Source: Paractinoplanes tereljensis | GTDB taxonomy: Bacteria > Actinomycetota > Actinomycetes > Mycobacteriales > Micromonosporaceae | DNA: 64,000 nt | Assembly (NCBI RefSeq): GCF_016862435.1 | Contig: NZ_BOMY01000034.1 | Location: 62,001-126,000, forward strand | Direction of reading: 5' to 3' | Shown: in pieces, positions 24,887 to 32,432 of the stretch | How the letters are laid out: every line of letters starts with the position of its first letter | How positions within the stretch are numbered: the stretch's first letter is position 1 | Position numbers and translations under genes: made by a program | Notes under the pieces: model-generated | Databases searched by the model: none | What the model was told of the DNA's origin: nothing | What the model saw: only the letters and a program-made list of their open reading frames with translations

Positions 24887-25666
24887 CTAGCAAAACACCT
24901 GACACCCTGGGTGAGCCGTCGCCTGGCGGGATAGGAATTGAGGTCTTGGGTCGGGACCGCCCGTAGCGGGCGCGCGGAGGGCGAGTTGCACCTGGCGGCA
25001 CCGAGTGCCACGGGAGTGGACCGGCGCGTACGGATAAGGGATCTGCTCTTTCCGGGCGAAAGCGGTCAGCTCTCCGAAGCGGAGCGTCAGACCTTCGACC
25101 TGGTCGGCGCAGGACGCGTCGCCGAAGCGGGTCGCGTAGGCGTACGCGTTGGGGTCCTCGCCGTAGGCGGCCAGGCAGTGATAGGCGGCCAGGGCCGCCG
25201 GGACCTGGTCGGGGTCGTGCTCGCGCAGCCAGACCAGGATCTCCCGGATCGACTCCCACAGCGAGTAGACATCCAGGCCGTGGAAGCCTCTCTCTTTGCC
25301 GCAAGAGGCGTTGTGGCCGCGCAGCCAGTCGGCGAAGTCGACGGTCTCCTCGTTGGCCCACATCCAGGTCGGCCAGCGGTCGTAACCGAGCAGCGCCTCG
25401 CGCGGCTGCGGGCCGCCGCGCACCGCCGCGTCGACTCGCGCGCAGTCCGGCCAGTCCCCCTCGACCGCGAGCAGGTCGAAGCCGCGCTCCTCGATCAGCC
25501 GCCGGGTCAGCGCGGACCGCCACTGGTAGAACTCGTGCGTGCCGTGGCTGGCCTCGCCGATCAGCACGACCCGGGCGTGGTCCGCCCGGTCGAGCAGGAT
25601 GTCCAGGTCACCCGGGTCGCGCAGGGGCCGCGCGATCGCCGCCACCTCGTCGCCGTACCGGTGCAT
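24887..25666 (-). pseudogene. truncated erythromycin esterase-family gene
   Basis: Residues 1 to about 195 match the erythromycin esterase/succinoglycan synthesis family: VVLIGEASHGTHEFYQWRSA with the conserved GEASHGT, AVEGDWPDC, WMWANEET, FADWLRGHN and FHGLDVYSLWES. The family normally runs to about 400-440 residues. Here homology stops near 25080, and the reading frame continues for some 65 residues of unrelated, non-hydrophobic sequence to a stop at 24887. The C-terminal half, including further active-site residues, is missing. The sequence downstream is non-coding and contains a palindromic repeat remnant, so a deletion or rearrangement is the likely cause. Its start codon is inside the stem of the preceding hairpin. 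Confidence 0.8.
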
Positions 25667-25699
25667 ACCGCCCGGTTACCCACGGCAACCGGGCGGTAT
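25665..25699 (-). terminator. strong hairpin after the CocE-type hydrolase
   Basis: Arms ATACCGCCCGGTTACC and GGCAACCGGGCGGTAT pair over 16 bases with one mismatch around a three-base loop. It lies just past the hydrolase stop and includes the ATG of the truncated esterase, so it probably stops transcription and also occludes that start. Confidence 0.75.
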
Positions 25700-25706
25700 A
25701 CGTCGG

Positions 25707-27272
25707 TCATTTCACCGGCAGATCCAGGTACGAACCGCCGGTGATCGTGGTGGTGCCGCCGCTGTTGGCGTCGTAGTAGAGCGGGTCCACGGTGTCGACA
25801 ACCAGGGTCAGCGAGTGCCCGGCGGGCACGTCGTAGTTGACCGCGGACAGTGACAGGTCGATCGACCGGCTACCGGTCGTAGTGGACTGCCAGTTCACCG
25901 GAGCGTGGGTGAGCAGGTCGGCGTTGCCCACGCTGTCCAGGTCGTAGAGGTACGCGACGAGCGAGCCGGTGGCGGCGGTGCCGGTGAGGTTCAGGTGCAC
26001 CTTCGGGATGCCGCGCACCTTCAGGGCGGTCGACGGGCGCTCGGCGGCCCAGACGCCGGCCCGGTTGCGGTCGACGAACGGCAGCCAGATCGTCGGGCGC
26101 CGGCCGGTGAACGCGGAGATGCCGTTGGTCAGCAGCACCACGCCGCCGTTGGCGACCGTGTCGTAGTCGTTGGGCAGGCTCTTCGACCAGCCGGTGCTGG
26201 GGCTGCCGCCGAGCAGGCCGGTGCCGTCGTACCAGCGGATCTCGCCCAGCCCGTACCGCTTGGTGCTTGTGGTTTGAGCGCTCCAGGCGCTCCAGGTCTC
26301 CGCCGCGGCGTTGTCCGGCTTCAGGTAGACCTGGCCGGGCTTGGTTCCGCCGGTGTCGCCCTTGAGGTAGCGGTCGAACCAGCCGGTGGTGCTGGTCCAC
26401 ACGTCGTTGGGCAGGCCCAGGATGCCGGTCAGCTCGGCGATCGCGTGGTCGCCGGGGCGCAGCTCGAGGCGCTTGGGGGTGGAGAGCTTGCCGTAGAAGT
26501 CGGCCAGCTGGTTGGGCGGGAAGAAGGTGTCGCCCCAGGCGTTCTGGATCAGCACGGCCGGTGCGTTCGCGTTGATCTGGTCCAGGTAGGTGGCCGGCGA
26601 GCGGACCTTCGCCCACTCCATCACCTTGGGCACGTTCCGGTTGGCCATGAAGTCGCCGAGCATGGTGCTCAGCTCGGCGCTCGGCTTGCCGACCAGCTGC
26701 GCGGCCAGGCTGAGCAGGCCGGACGACTGCAGGTGCCGGGTCTGGTCGCTGTAGAGCGAGTACACCAGGTCGGTCCAGCCGCTGAGCATCGCGACCGCCC
26801 GGATCCGCTTGTCGAACGCCGCGCCGAGCAGGCTGATCCCGGCGCCGTAGGACACGCCGGCCGCGCCGAGGCGAGCCGGGTCGGCCGGGGTGTTGGCGAT
26901 CGTCCAGTCGAGCACCTTGGACAGGTCGGCCATGTCCTTCGGCCCGGCGGTGTCGATCTCGCCGCCGCTGGCCCACCACCCGCGCGGGGTGTAGGAGACC
27001 ACCACGTACCCGTCGGCGGCCATGCTCTGGGCCTGGGCCAGGTATTCGATGTCGTTGAGGCCCCAGCTGGACGGGAAGACGACCGCCGGGTAACTGCCGG
27101 TCGCGGCCGGGGCGACCACGTTGGCCTTCAGCGTCACGCCGTCGCCGGGGATGTCGACGAACCTGGTGGTCGTGGTGGCCGCGGCGGCGGCCGGGCCGGG
27201 AGCGGCCCCGATCAGGACGGTCGCGGCCAGCACCGATAGGACGGCGAACAGGGTTGAGCGGCGTGGCACCAT
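25707..27272 (-). CDS. secreted CocE/NonD-type hydrolase
   Basis: A 521-residue protein with a Sec signal (basic MVPRRST, hydrophobic core, AAPGPAAAAA cleavage region). The alpha/beta-hydrolase core has nucleophile elbow GVSYG (Ser near 143) and PRGWWASGG. The C-terminal jelly-roll region is rich in beta strands, as in X-Pro dipeptidyl-peptidase/CocE proteins. It should hydrolyse an ester or peptide outside the cell. The ATG at 27272 has GGGAG five bases upstream; a GTG two codons earlier is possible. It is divergent from a TetR regulator with twin operators in the shared gap, and so is probably repressed by it. Confidence 0.85.
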   Translation of the reverse strand: MVPRRSTLFAVLSVLAATVLIGAAPGPAAAAATTTTRFVDIPGDGVTLKANVVAPAATGSYPAVVFPSSWGLNDIEYLAQAQSMAADGYVVVSYTPRGWWASGGEIDTAGPKDMADLSKVLDWTIANTPADPARLGAAGVSYGAGISLLGAAFDKRIRAVAMLSGWTDLVYSLYSDQTRHLQSSGLLSLAAQLVGKPSAELSTMLGDFMANRNVPKVMEWAKVRSPATYLDQINANAPAVLIQNAWGDTFFPPNQLADFYGKLSTPKRLELRPGDHAIAELTGILGLPNDVWTSTTGWFDRYLKGDTGGTKPGQVYLKPDNAAAETWSAWSAQTTSTKRYGLGEIRWYDGTGLLGGSPSTGWSKSLPNDYDTVANGGVVLLTNGISAFTGRRPTIWLPFVDRNRAGVWAAERPSTALKVRGIPKVHLNLTGTAATGSLVAYLYDLDSVGNADLLTHAPVNWQSTTTGSRSIDLSLSAVNYDVPAGHSLTLVVDTVDPLYYDANSGGTTTITGGSYLDLPVK

Positions 27273-27420
27273 GCGCACTCCCGGGCGGGGACGGACGGGC
27301 GCGGCGCCGCCGGGTGGATGGCGGCTGCCGCGCCCGGAGGCGAGGTGGAGCAGTGCCGGAGCGCTCCGGTGCCGGGAGCGTAGGAGTGAGTACCGAGAAT
27401 TTGAACTTCATGACATTATC

Positions 27421-27436
27421 GTTACTTGCCAGTAAC
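27421..27436. promoter_or_regulatory. TetR operator, site 1
   Basis: GTTACTTGCCAGTAAC has perfect six-base arms around TGCC, 48 bases before the TetR start. It shares its arms and core with site 2, centred 25 bases away. Confidence 0.75.
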
Positions 27437-27445
27437 GTTGGTCAC

Positions 27446-27461
27446 TTTACTGGCGAGTAAC
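27446..27461. promoter_or_regulatory. TetR operator, site 2
   Basis: TTTACTGGCGAGTAAC. Read on the other strand its core matches site 1, giving the joint consensus GTTACTYGCCAGTAA. Two copies in a divergent gap beside a TetR gene fit autorepression plus control of the hydrolase. Confidence 0.75.
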
Positions 27462-27483
27462 CCGTGTCAACTGGGGGTGCAGG

Positions 27484-28089
27484 ATGCTCTACGGCACTCA
27501 GCCGGCGCGTCGCCGGGACGCACTGCGCAACCGCACCGCCATCCTGCAGGCCGCCTGCGAGCTGATGTCCAGCCAGTCGGCCACGGTCGGGATGCCGGAG
27601 ATCGCCCGCCGGGCCGGGATCGGCCAGGCCACCCTGTACCGGCACTTCCCGGACCGGATGGCGCTGGCCACCGCGGTGATCGGCTATCTGCTGGACGGGC
27701 TCGAACACTGTGTGGCGGCCGGTCTGGAACAGCCCGCCACCTTCCGCACCGCGCTCAACGAGATCCTGCGCGCCCAGGTGACCATGCGACCCCTGGTCCA
27801 GCTGGCCCGGCGGCTCGACGCGGCCACCCGGGGCCGGTTTCTGCGCCGCCTGATCGGGGTTCTGGCCGAGCCGCTACGGCGCGCACAGGACAACGGTTAC
27901 GTAAGAGCCGATCTGGTACCTGACGACCTGGTGCTGTTGTTCGGTATGGTCGAGGGCGTCGTCGAGGGCGCAACAAACCACGCCGAAGCGGTGGCCGCAG
28001 CCGGCCGCTCCATCGACCTGGCTCTCGACGGCGTGTTCAGGCCGGTTTCGTCGCCTTCCGAGGCGCCACAGCGGATTGGTAAGCTCTGA
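27484..28089 (+). CDS. TetR-family repressor
   Basis: A 201-residue regulator. The N-terminal helix-turn-helix (about 15-62) reads RTAILQAACELM, MPEIARRAGIGQATLYRHFPDR. The C-terminal ligand domain resembles the TetR_C group of the SbtR type. Starts at ATG after GGGGTGCAGG. It faces away from the secreted hydrolase, with two matching palindromes between. Likely represses itself and the hydrolase; the inducer is unknown. The S1-like gene follows 26 bases later and may be co-transcribed. Confidence 0.9.
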   Translation: MLYGTQPARRRDALRNRTAILQAACELMSSQSATVGMPEIARRAGIGQATLYRHFPDRMALATAVIGYLLDGLEHCVAAGLEQPATFRTALNEILRAQVTMRPLVQLARRLDAATRGRFLRRLIGVLAEPLRRAQDNGYVRADLVPDDLVLLFGMVEGVVEGATNHAEAVAAAGRSIDLALDGVFRPVSSPSEAPQRIGKL

Positions 28090-28115
28090 TGTTCGACGAA
28101 CAGGTGGGATAGTCG

Positions 28116-29384
28116 ATGAGCTCGCCCGATGCAATGGTGCCCGAAATCGAGGCGCCAGAGTCCGTTCTGCCCGAGACTGCTCCGTCTCCTGAGATCAATA
28201 CCGCAACACCGGAGCAAGCTTTACCCGATGCCGAGCCTTCCGCTCCCGATCCTGACGGCGCACTGCCGGCTGCGGCCGAAGCTGAGCCGGCCGAGACCTC
28301 GCTGGCCGAAACCGCGCCGGACGACGCTGAGCCGGCCGAGCCGGCTGCGCCCGATCCGGCCGCGATCGCTCGCGAGGAGCTGTGGGCCTCGATCGAGAAG
28401 ATCAAGGACGAGGACGGGACCGTACGCGGACCTGTCACCGAGGCCGTCAAGGGCGGCCTGATCCTCGACATCGGGGTGCGGGGCTTCCTGCCCGCGTCAC
28501 TCGTCGAGATGCGGCGCGTCCGCGACCTGCGTCCCTACGTGGGCCGCGAGCTCGAAGCCAAGATCCTCGAGCTGGACCGCACCCGTAACAACGTGGTGCT
28601 GTCCCGCCGCGCCTGGCTCGAGCAGCACCGCACCGAGGCTCGCAGCGGCCTGTTCGAACGGCTCGCCAAGGGCCAGGTCCGCAAGGGCGTCGTCTCGTCG
28701 ATCGTCAACTTCGGCGCGTTCGTCGACCTCGGCGGGGTCGACGGGCTGGTGCACGTCTCGGAGTTGTCCTGGCGGCACGTCGACCACCCGTCCGAGGTGG
28801 TGCGGGTCGGCCAGGAGGTCGAGGTCGAAGTCCTCGAGGTCAGCTCCGAGCGCAAGCGGGTCTCCCTGTCGCTGAAGGCGACCCAGGAAGACCCGTGGCG
28901 GCACTTCGCCCGCACCCACCAGATCGGCCAGATCGTGCCCGGCCGGATCACCAAGCTGGTGCCGTTCGGCGCGTTCGTCCAGGTCGACGACGGCATCGAG
29001 GGCCTGGTGCACATCTCGGAGCTGTCCGGCGGCCACATCGAGTCCCCCGAGCAGGTCGTGCAGACCGGCGACGAGGTCTTCGCCAAGGTCATCGACATCG
29101 ACCTGGAACGGCGGCGCATCTCGCTGTCGCTGCGCCAGGCCGCCGAGGCCTACCAGGAGGGCGACGAGAACTTCGACCCCACCCTGTACGGCATGGCCGC
29201 GACGTACGACAACGACGGCAACTACATCTACCCCGAGGGCTTCGACTCGGGGACCGGTGAGTGGCTCGAGGGGTTCGACGAGCAGCGCGACGCCTGGGAA
29301 CAGCAGTACTCACAGGCCCGCGAGCGCTGGGAGGCACACGGCCGGCAGGTCCTGGCCGCCCGCGAGGCCGGCGGCGGCGTCTAG
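28116..29384 (+). CDS. ribosomal protein S1 paralogue lacking the first S1 domain
   Basis: A 422-residue protein. Residues 1-85 are an acidic Pro/Glu/Ala-rich, probably disordered segment. Three S1 (OB-fold) domains follow at about 95-160, 182-252 and 270-340, with GGLILDIGVRGFLPASLVEM, VNFGAFVDLGGVDGLVHVSEL and VPFGAFVQVDDGIEGLVHISEL. The tail FDPTLYGMAATYDNDGNY is the actinobacterial S1 C-terminus. Normal actinobacterial S1 (about 480-490 residues) has four S1 domains. Here the first is replaced by the acidic segment. It probably binds RNA but may not dock on the ribosome like S1. It sits between a TetR gene and an unrelated enzyme rather than in the usual coaE context, suggesting a second copy. 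Confidence 0.85.
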   Translation: MSSPDAMVPEIEAPESVLPETAPSPEINTATPEQALPDAEPSAPDPDGALPAAAEAEPAETSLAETAPDDAEPAEPAAPDPAAIAREELWASIEKIKDEDGTVRGPVTEAVKGGLILDIGVRGFLPASLVEMRRVRDLRPYVGRELEAKILELDRTRNNVVLSRRAWLEQHRTEARSGLFERLAKGQVRKGVVSSIVNFGAFVDLGGVDGLVHVSELSWRHVDHPSEVVRVGQEVEVEVLEVSSERKRVSLSLKATQEDPWRHFARTHQIGQIVPGRITKLVPFGAFVQVDDGIEGLVHISELSGGHIESPEQVVQTGDEVFAKVIDIDLERRRISLSLRQAAEAYQEGDENFDPTLYGMAATYDNDGNYIYPEGFDSGTGEWLEGFDEQRDAWEQQYSQARERWEAHGRQVLAAREAGGGV

Positions 29385-29390
29385 CCCGCC

Positions 29391-30143
29391 GTGGTGAGAA
29401 GCGCGACCGTCCCCGGCAGCTACCAGCCCACCGGGGACGGCGCGATTCGGCGCATCAAGGCCTGCCTCAATGGCGGCCGCCCGTTCCCCGCCTCCCCCGC
29501 CGACCTGGCCGCCGAGGCGGTGGCGGCGGTAAAGGCCGGCGCCGAAGCGGTCCACGTGCACCCACGCGACGCCGCCGGCGCGGAATCGCTGGCGGCGGCC
29601 GACATCGGCGCCGCGGTGACCGCGATCCGAGCCGCCTGCCCCGGTATCCGGGTCGGTGTCTCCACCGGCGTGTGGATGACCGGCGGCGACGCACACCGCC
29701 GGGCCGCCCTGGTGGCCTCCTGGCGCGAGATGCCGGACTTCGCGTCGGTCAACGTGAGCGAGCCGGGCTTCACCGATCTGGTGCGCCTGCTGGCCTCCCA
29801 GGGCGTCGGCGTCGAGGCCGGCGTGTGGCACCCGGACGAGGTGGACGCGCTGCGCAGGCTCCCCCTGGAACGCGTCCTGATCGAGGTCCTCGACACCCCC
29901 GCCGACCGGGCGGTGCCGGCCGCCGACGCGATCCTGGCCCGGCTGGACGCCGCCGGTTACCGAGGCGAGCGCCTGCTGCACGGCGAGGAGGAGGCCTGCT
30001 GGCCCCTGATAACCCACGCCGGCCACCTGGGCCTGCCCACCCGCATCGGCCTCGAGGACACCCTGACGCTCCCGGACGGCTCCCCCGCCCCCGGCAACGC
30101 GGCCTTGGTCGAGCACGCCCTGCCCAGGTGGCGCACTCCGTAA
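29391..30143 (+). CDS. BKACE-family beta-keto acid cleavage enzyme
   Basis: A 250-residue TIM-barrel protein of the 3-keto-5-aminohexanoate cleavage (DUF849) family. These enzymes condense a beta-keto acid with acetyl-CoA, using a metal held by histidines in VHVHPRD, seen near 52. Other motifs: GVSTGVWM, SVNVSEPG, HGEEEACW and RIGLEDTLTLPDG. It is slightly shorter than the usual 270-310 residues. The GTG start is six bases after the S1 stop, so they are co-transcribed, though a functional link is not evident. Substrate unknown. Confidence 0.82.
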   Translation: MVRSATVPGSYQPTGDGAIRRIKACLNGGRPFPASPADLAAEAVAAVKAGAEAVHVHPRDAAGAESLAAADIGAAVTAIRAACPGIRVGVSTGVWMTGGDAHRRAALVASWREMPDFASVNVSEPGFTDLVRLLASQGVGVEAGVWHPDEVDALRRLPLERVLIEVLDTPADRAVPAADAILARLDAAGYRGERLLHGEEEACWPLITHAGHLGLPTRIGLEDTLTLPDGSPAPGNAALVEHALPRWRTP

Positions 30144-30208
30144 AACCCAGCGGCGGGCGCCCGTTTCCAGGGAACCGGCATCTCGCCCGCGCCAGAGGGA
30201 CCAAAGCA

Positions 30209-30727
30209 TCAGCGGACTTGATCGACGAAGCCCAGTCGCCGGTTCATGGCGATGGCGGTCTCGTTACGGGGGTGGTGGAAGGCCACGAGGCGTCGGTAGC
30301 CCGAAGATCGAACGAATTGGATCGCCAACAGTTTCAACGCAAGGGACAGGCCCTTGCCGCGGTGCGGAGCAAGCACTCCGGTCATCTCCGAGAACGCGAA
30401 CTGTTGATCGGGGTGCAGGGAGGTGGCCGACATCGCGATCCAATCGGCGCCCAGGGTGGCGACTATGACACCGTTCGGGTTGAAGGTCGCGACGTCGATG
30501 CGCTGAGCCACGTACTCGTCGTACGTGTAGAACGGTCCTCGGTCGGGGATGTCGGCCGAGCAGGCCTTGTTCAGGTGGTAGAGCGCTCGGCGTTGCTCCG
30601 GTGCATCGTCGAGGGCGGCCATGGTCGTGAACCGTGTGCCTGCCGACTGAGCCCGTCGCAGGTAGGGCTCGAATCTCGCATCGTCGAACCTGTCGATGTC
30701 CAGCTCGAGTTTCACCCACTCCGTCAT
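30209..30727 (-). CDS. GNAT-family acetyltransferase
   Basis: A 172-residue protein. The acetyl-CoA binding motif is GVLAPHRGKGLSLALK (R-G-x-G pattern) near 120, followed by HPRNETAIAMNRRLGF, a common GNAT C-terminal pattern. The N-terminal part is an extra strand-helix region. A single-gene unit, convergent with the BKACE gene and divergent from the GH13 gene with 79 bases between starts. Substrate unknown. Confidence 0.85.
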   Translation of the reverse strand: MTEWVKLELDIDRFDDARFEPYLRRAQSAGTRFTTMAALDDAPEQRRALYHLNKACSADIPDRGPFYTYDEYVAQRIDVATFNPNGVIVATLGADWIAMSATSLHPDQQFAFSEMTGVLAPHRGKGLSLALKLLAIQFVRSSGYRRLVAFHHPRNETAIAMNRRLGFVDQVR

Positions 30728-30806
30728 GGGAACGGACTCTATCTATGTAGCGCGTTCCGGTGGACGCGTGGCGCTCTACGCGACTCTGAGCCTGGAGCTG
30801 CTTAGC

Positions 30807-32432
30807 ATGGCGGGCATGGCTGGTGACTGGTTTGCCGATGCGGTGATGTATGAGATCTATCCGCAGTCGTTTGCCGACTCCGACGGGGATGGCGTGGGTG
30901 ACCTGCGTGGGGTCATTGAGCGGCTCGACTACATCGCCTCGCTCGGGGTCGACGTCATCTGGTTCAATCCCTGCTTCGCCTCGCCGTTTGTGGACGCGGG
31001 GTATGACGTGTCGGACTACCTTGCGATCGCGCCTCGGTACGGCAGCAACGACGACATGGTGGAACTCGTCGAGAAGGCCGGGGCGCGCGGCATTCGGGTC
31101 ATGCTGGACCTCGTTGCGGGGCACACCTCTATCCAGCACGCCTGGTTTCAGAAAGAGCTGGCGGCGGACGGGCCTGATCCTGACGGGGACCGGTACATCT
31201 GGTGTGAGCAGTTGCCGGAGGGTGGGTGGACTCGGGACACGCCGGGGGTGCCGGCCTGGGTTCCGTCGCCGGGGCCTCGCCGGGGGTGGTACCTCAAGAA
31301 CTTCTATGACGAGCAACCCGCGCTCAACTTCGGGTGGGTGGCCCGGCCGGGGCGGGACGAACCGTGGCGGGACGCCGTGGACGCTCCAGGGCCGCTGCGC
31401 AATCGGCAGGCGCTCAAGGACATCATCGGGTTCTGGCTGGCCAAGGGGGTGGCCGGGTTCCGGGTGGACATGGCGTTCTCGCTGGTCAAGGACGAGCTGT
31501 GGGACGACGGGATCCGGGAGACCGTCGAGATCTGGCGGGAGATCCGGGCGTGGCTCGATGAGGCGTACCCGGACGCGGTGCTCATCCCGGAGGGCAGTGA
31601 GCCTCGGACCGGTGGGTCGTTCGCGTTCGACGCCGACTTCTTCCTGGTCATCAAGAACGCGCACGCCAGCCTGTTCGACAATCACGCCGCCGGGATTCTG
31701 CCGTTCCAGGCGCCGCAGGACCCGTTCTTCGACGAAGCCGGCAAGGGCAGCACCCGGCCGTTCCTGGACGCCTGGCACGGGGCCCGGGCGGCCGGGCCGG
31801 ACCGGCCGATCGTGCTCGCCACCGCCGACCACGACTACGACCGGCTACGCGTCGGCTCGCGCACCGAACAGCAGCTGCGGGCCGCGCTGATGTTCCTGTT
31901 CACCTGGGGCAACGTGCCGTGCCTGTACTACGGGGACGAGATCGGCATGCGGTACCTGCCGGACATGCCCGATGTGGAGGGCGCGATCTGCAACCCGACC
32001 TACAACCGGGCCGGCTGCCGTACGCCGATGCAGTGGGACGACTCGCCGAACGCCGGGTTCTCCACGGCCGACCCGGACAAGCTCTACCTGCCGGTCGACC
32101 CGGATCCGCGGCGGCCGACGGTGGCCGCCCAGGAGGACGATCCGGATTCGACGCTGAACTTCGTGCGCGAGCTGATCCGGGTGCGGCCGCCGACGCGGGG
32201 CACCACCCAGGTGATCAACGAGGGCTATCCCCTCGCGTACATCCGGAATGGGTCTGATCTGGTGGTTTTGAATCCGCGGCGGGAGCCGGCGACGATCACC
32301 GTGGCGGGGACGGCCACCCCGATCCTGGCGGACGGCATCGAGCATGACGGCGACACGATCACCGTGGCGGGGTTTGGCTACGGGCTCCTGAGGCTTGCAG
32401 GTGATGCCGCAGGTCCCGGGTCTCGCCGCTGA
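30807..32432 (+). CDS. GH13 alpha-amylase-family glycosidase
   Basis: A 541-residue cytoplasmic glycoside hydrolase. It has the family regions YEIYPQSFADSDGDGVGD, FNPCFASP, nucleophile Asp221 in GFRVDMAF, acid/base Glu262 in LIPEGSEP and the third acid Asp343 in ADHDYDR (usually NHD). All three catalytic acids are present. It acts on alpha-glucosides; trehalose synthase-like or oligoglucosidase activity are both possible. I chose the first ATG of the MAGMAGDWF start; the frame extends further upstream but into the GNAT promoter. The last 24 codons overlap the convergent phosphatase gene by 74 bases, so one of the two C-termini may be an extension. Confidence 0.85.
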   Translation: MAGMAGDWFADAVMYEIYPQSFADSDGDGVGDLRGVIERLDYIASLGVDVIWFNPCFASPFVDAGYDVSDYLAIAPRYGSNDDMVELVEKAGARGIRVMLDLVAGHTSIQHAWFQKELAADGPDPDGDRYIWCEQLPEGGWTRDTPGVPAWVPSPGPRRGWYLKNFYDEQPALNFGWVARPGRDEPWRDAVDAPGPLRNRQALKDIIGFWLAKGVAGFRVDMAFSLVKDELWDDGIRETVEIWREIRAWLDEAYPDAVLIPEGSEPRTGGSFAFDADFFLVIKNAHASLFDNHAAGILPFQAPQDPFFDEAGKGSTRPFLDAWHGARAAGPDRPIVLATADHDYDRLRVGSRTEQQLRAALMFLFTWGNVPCLYYGDEIGMRYLPDMPDVEGAICNPTYNRAGCRTPMQWDDSPNAGFSTADPDKLYLPVDPDPRRPTVAAQEDDPDSTLNFVRELIRVRPPTRGTTQVINEGYPLAYIRNGSDLVVLNPRREPATITVAGTATPILADGIEHDGDTITVAGFGYGLLRLAGDAAGPGSRR

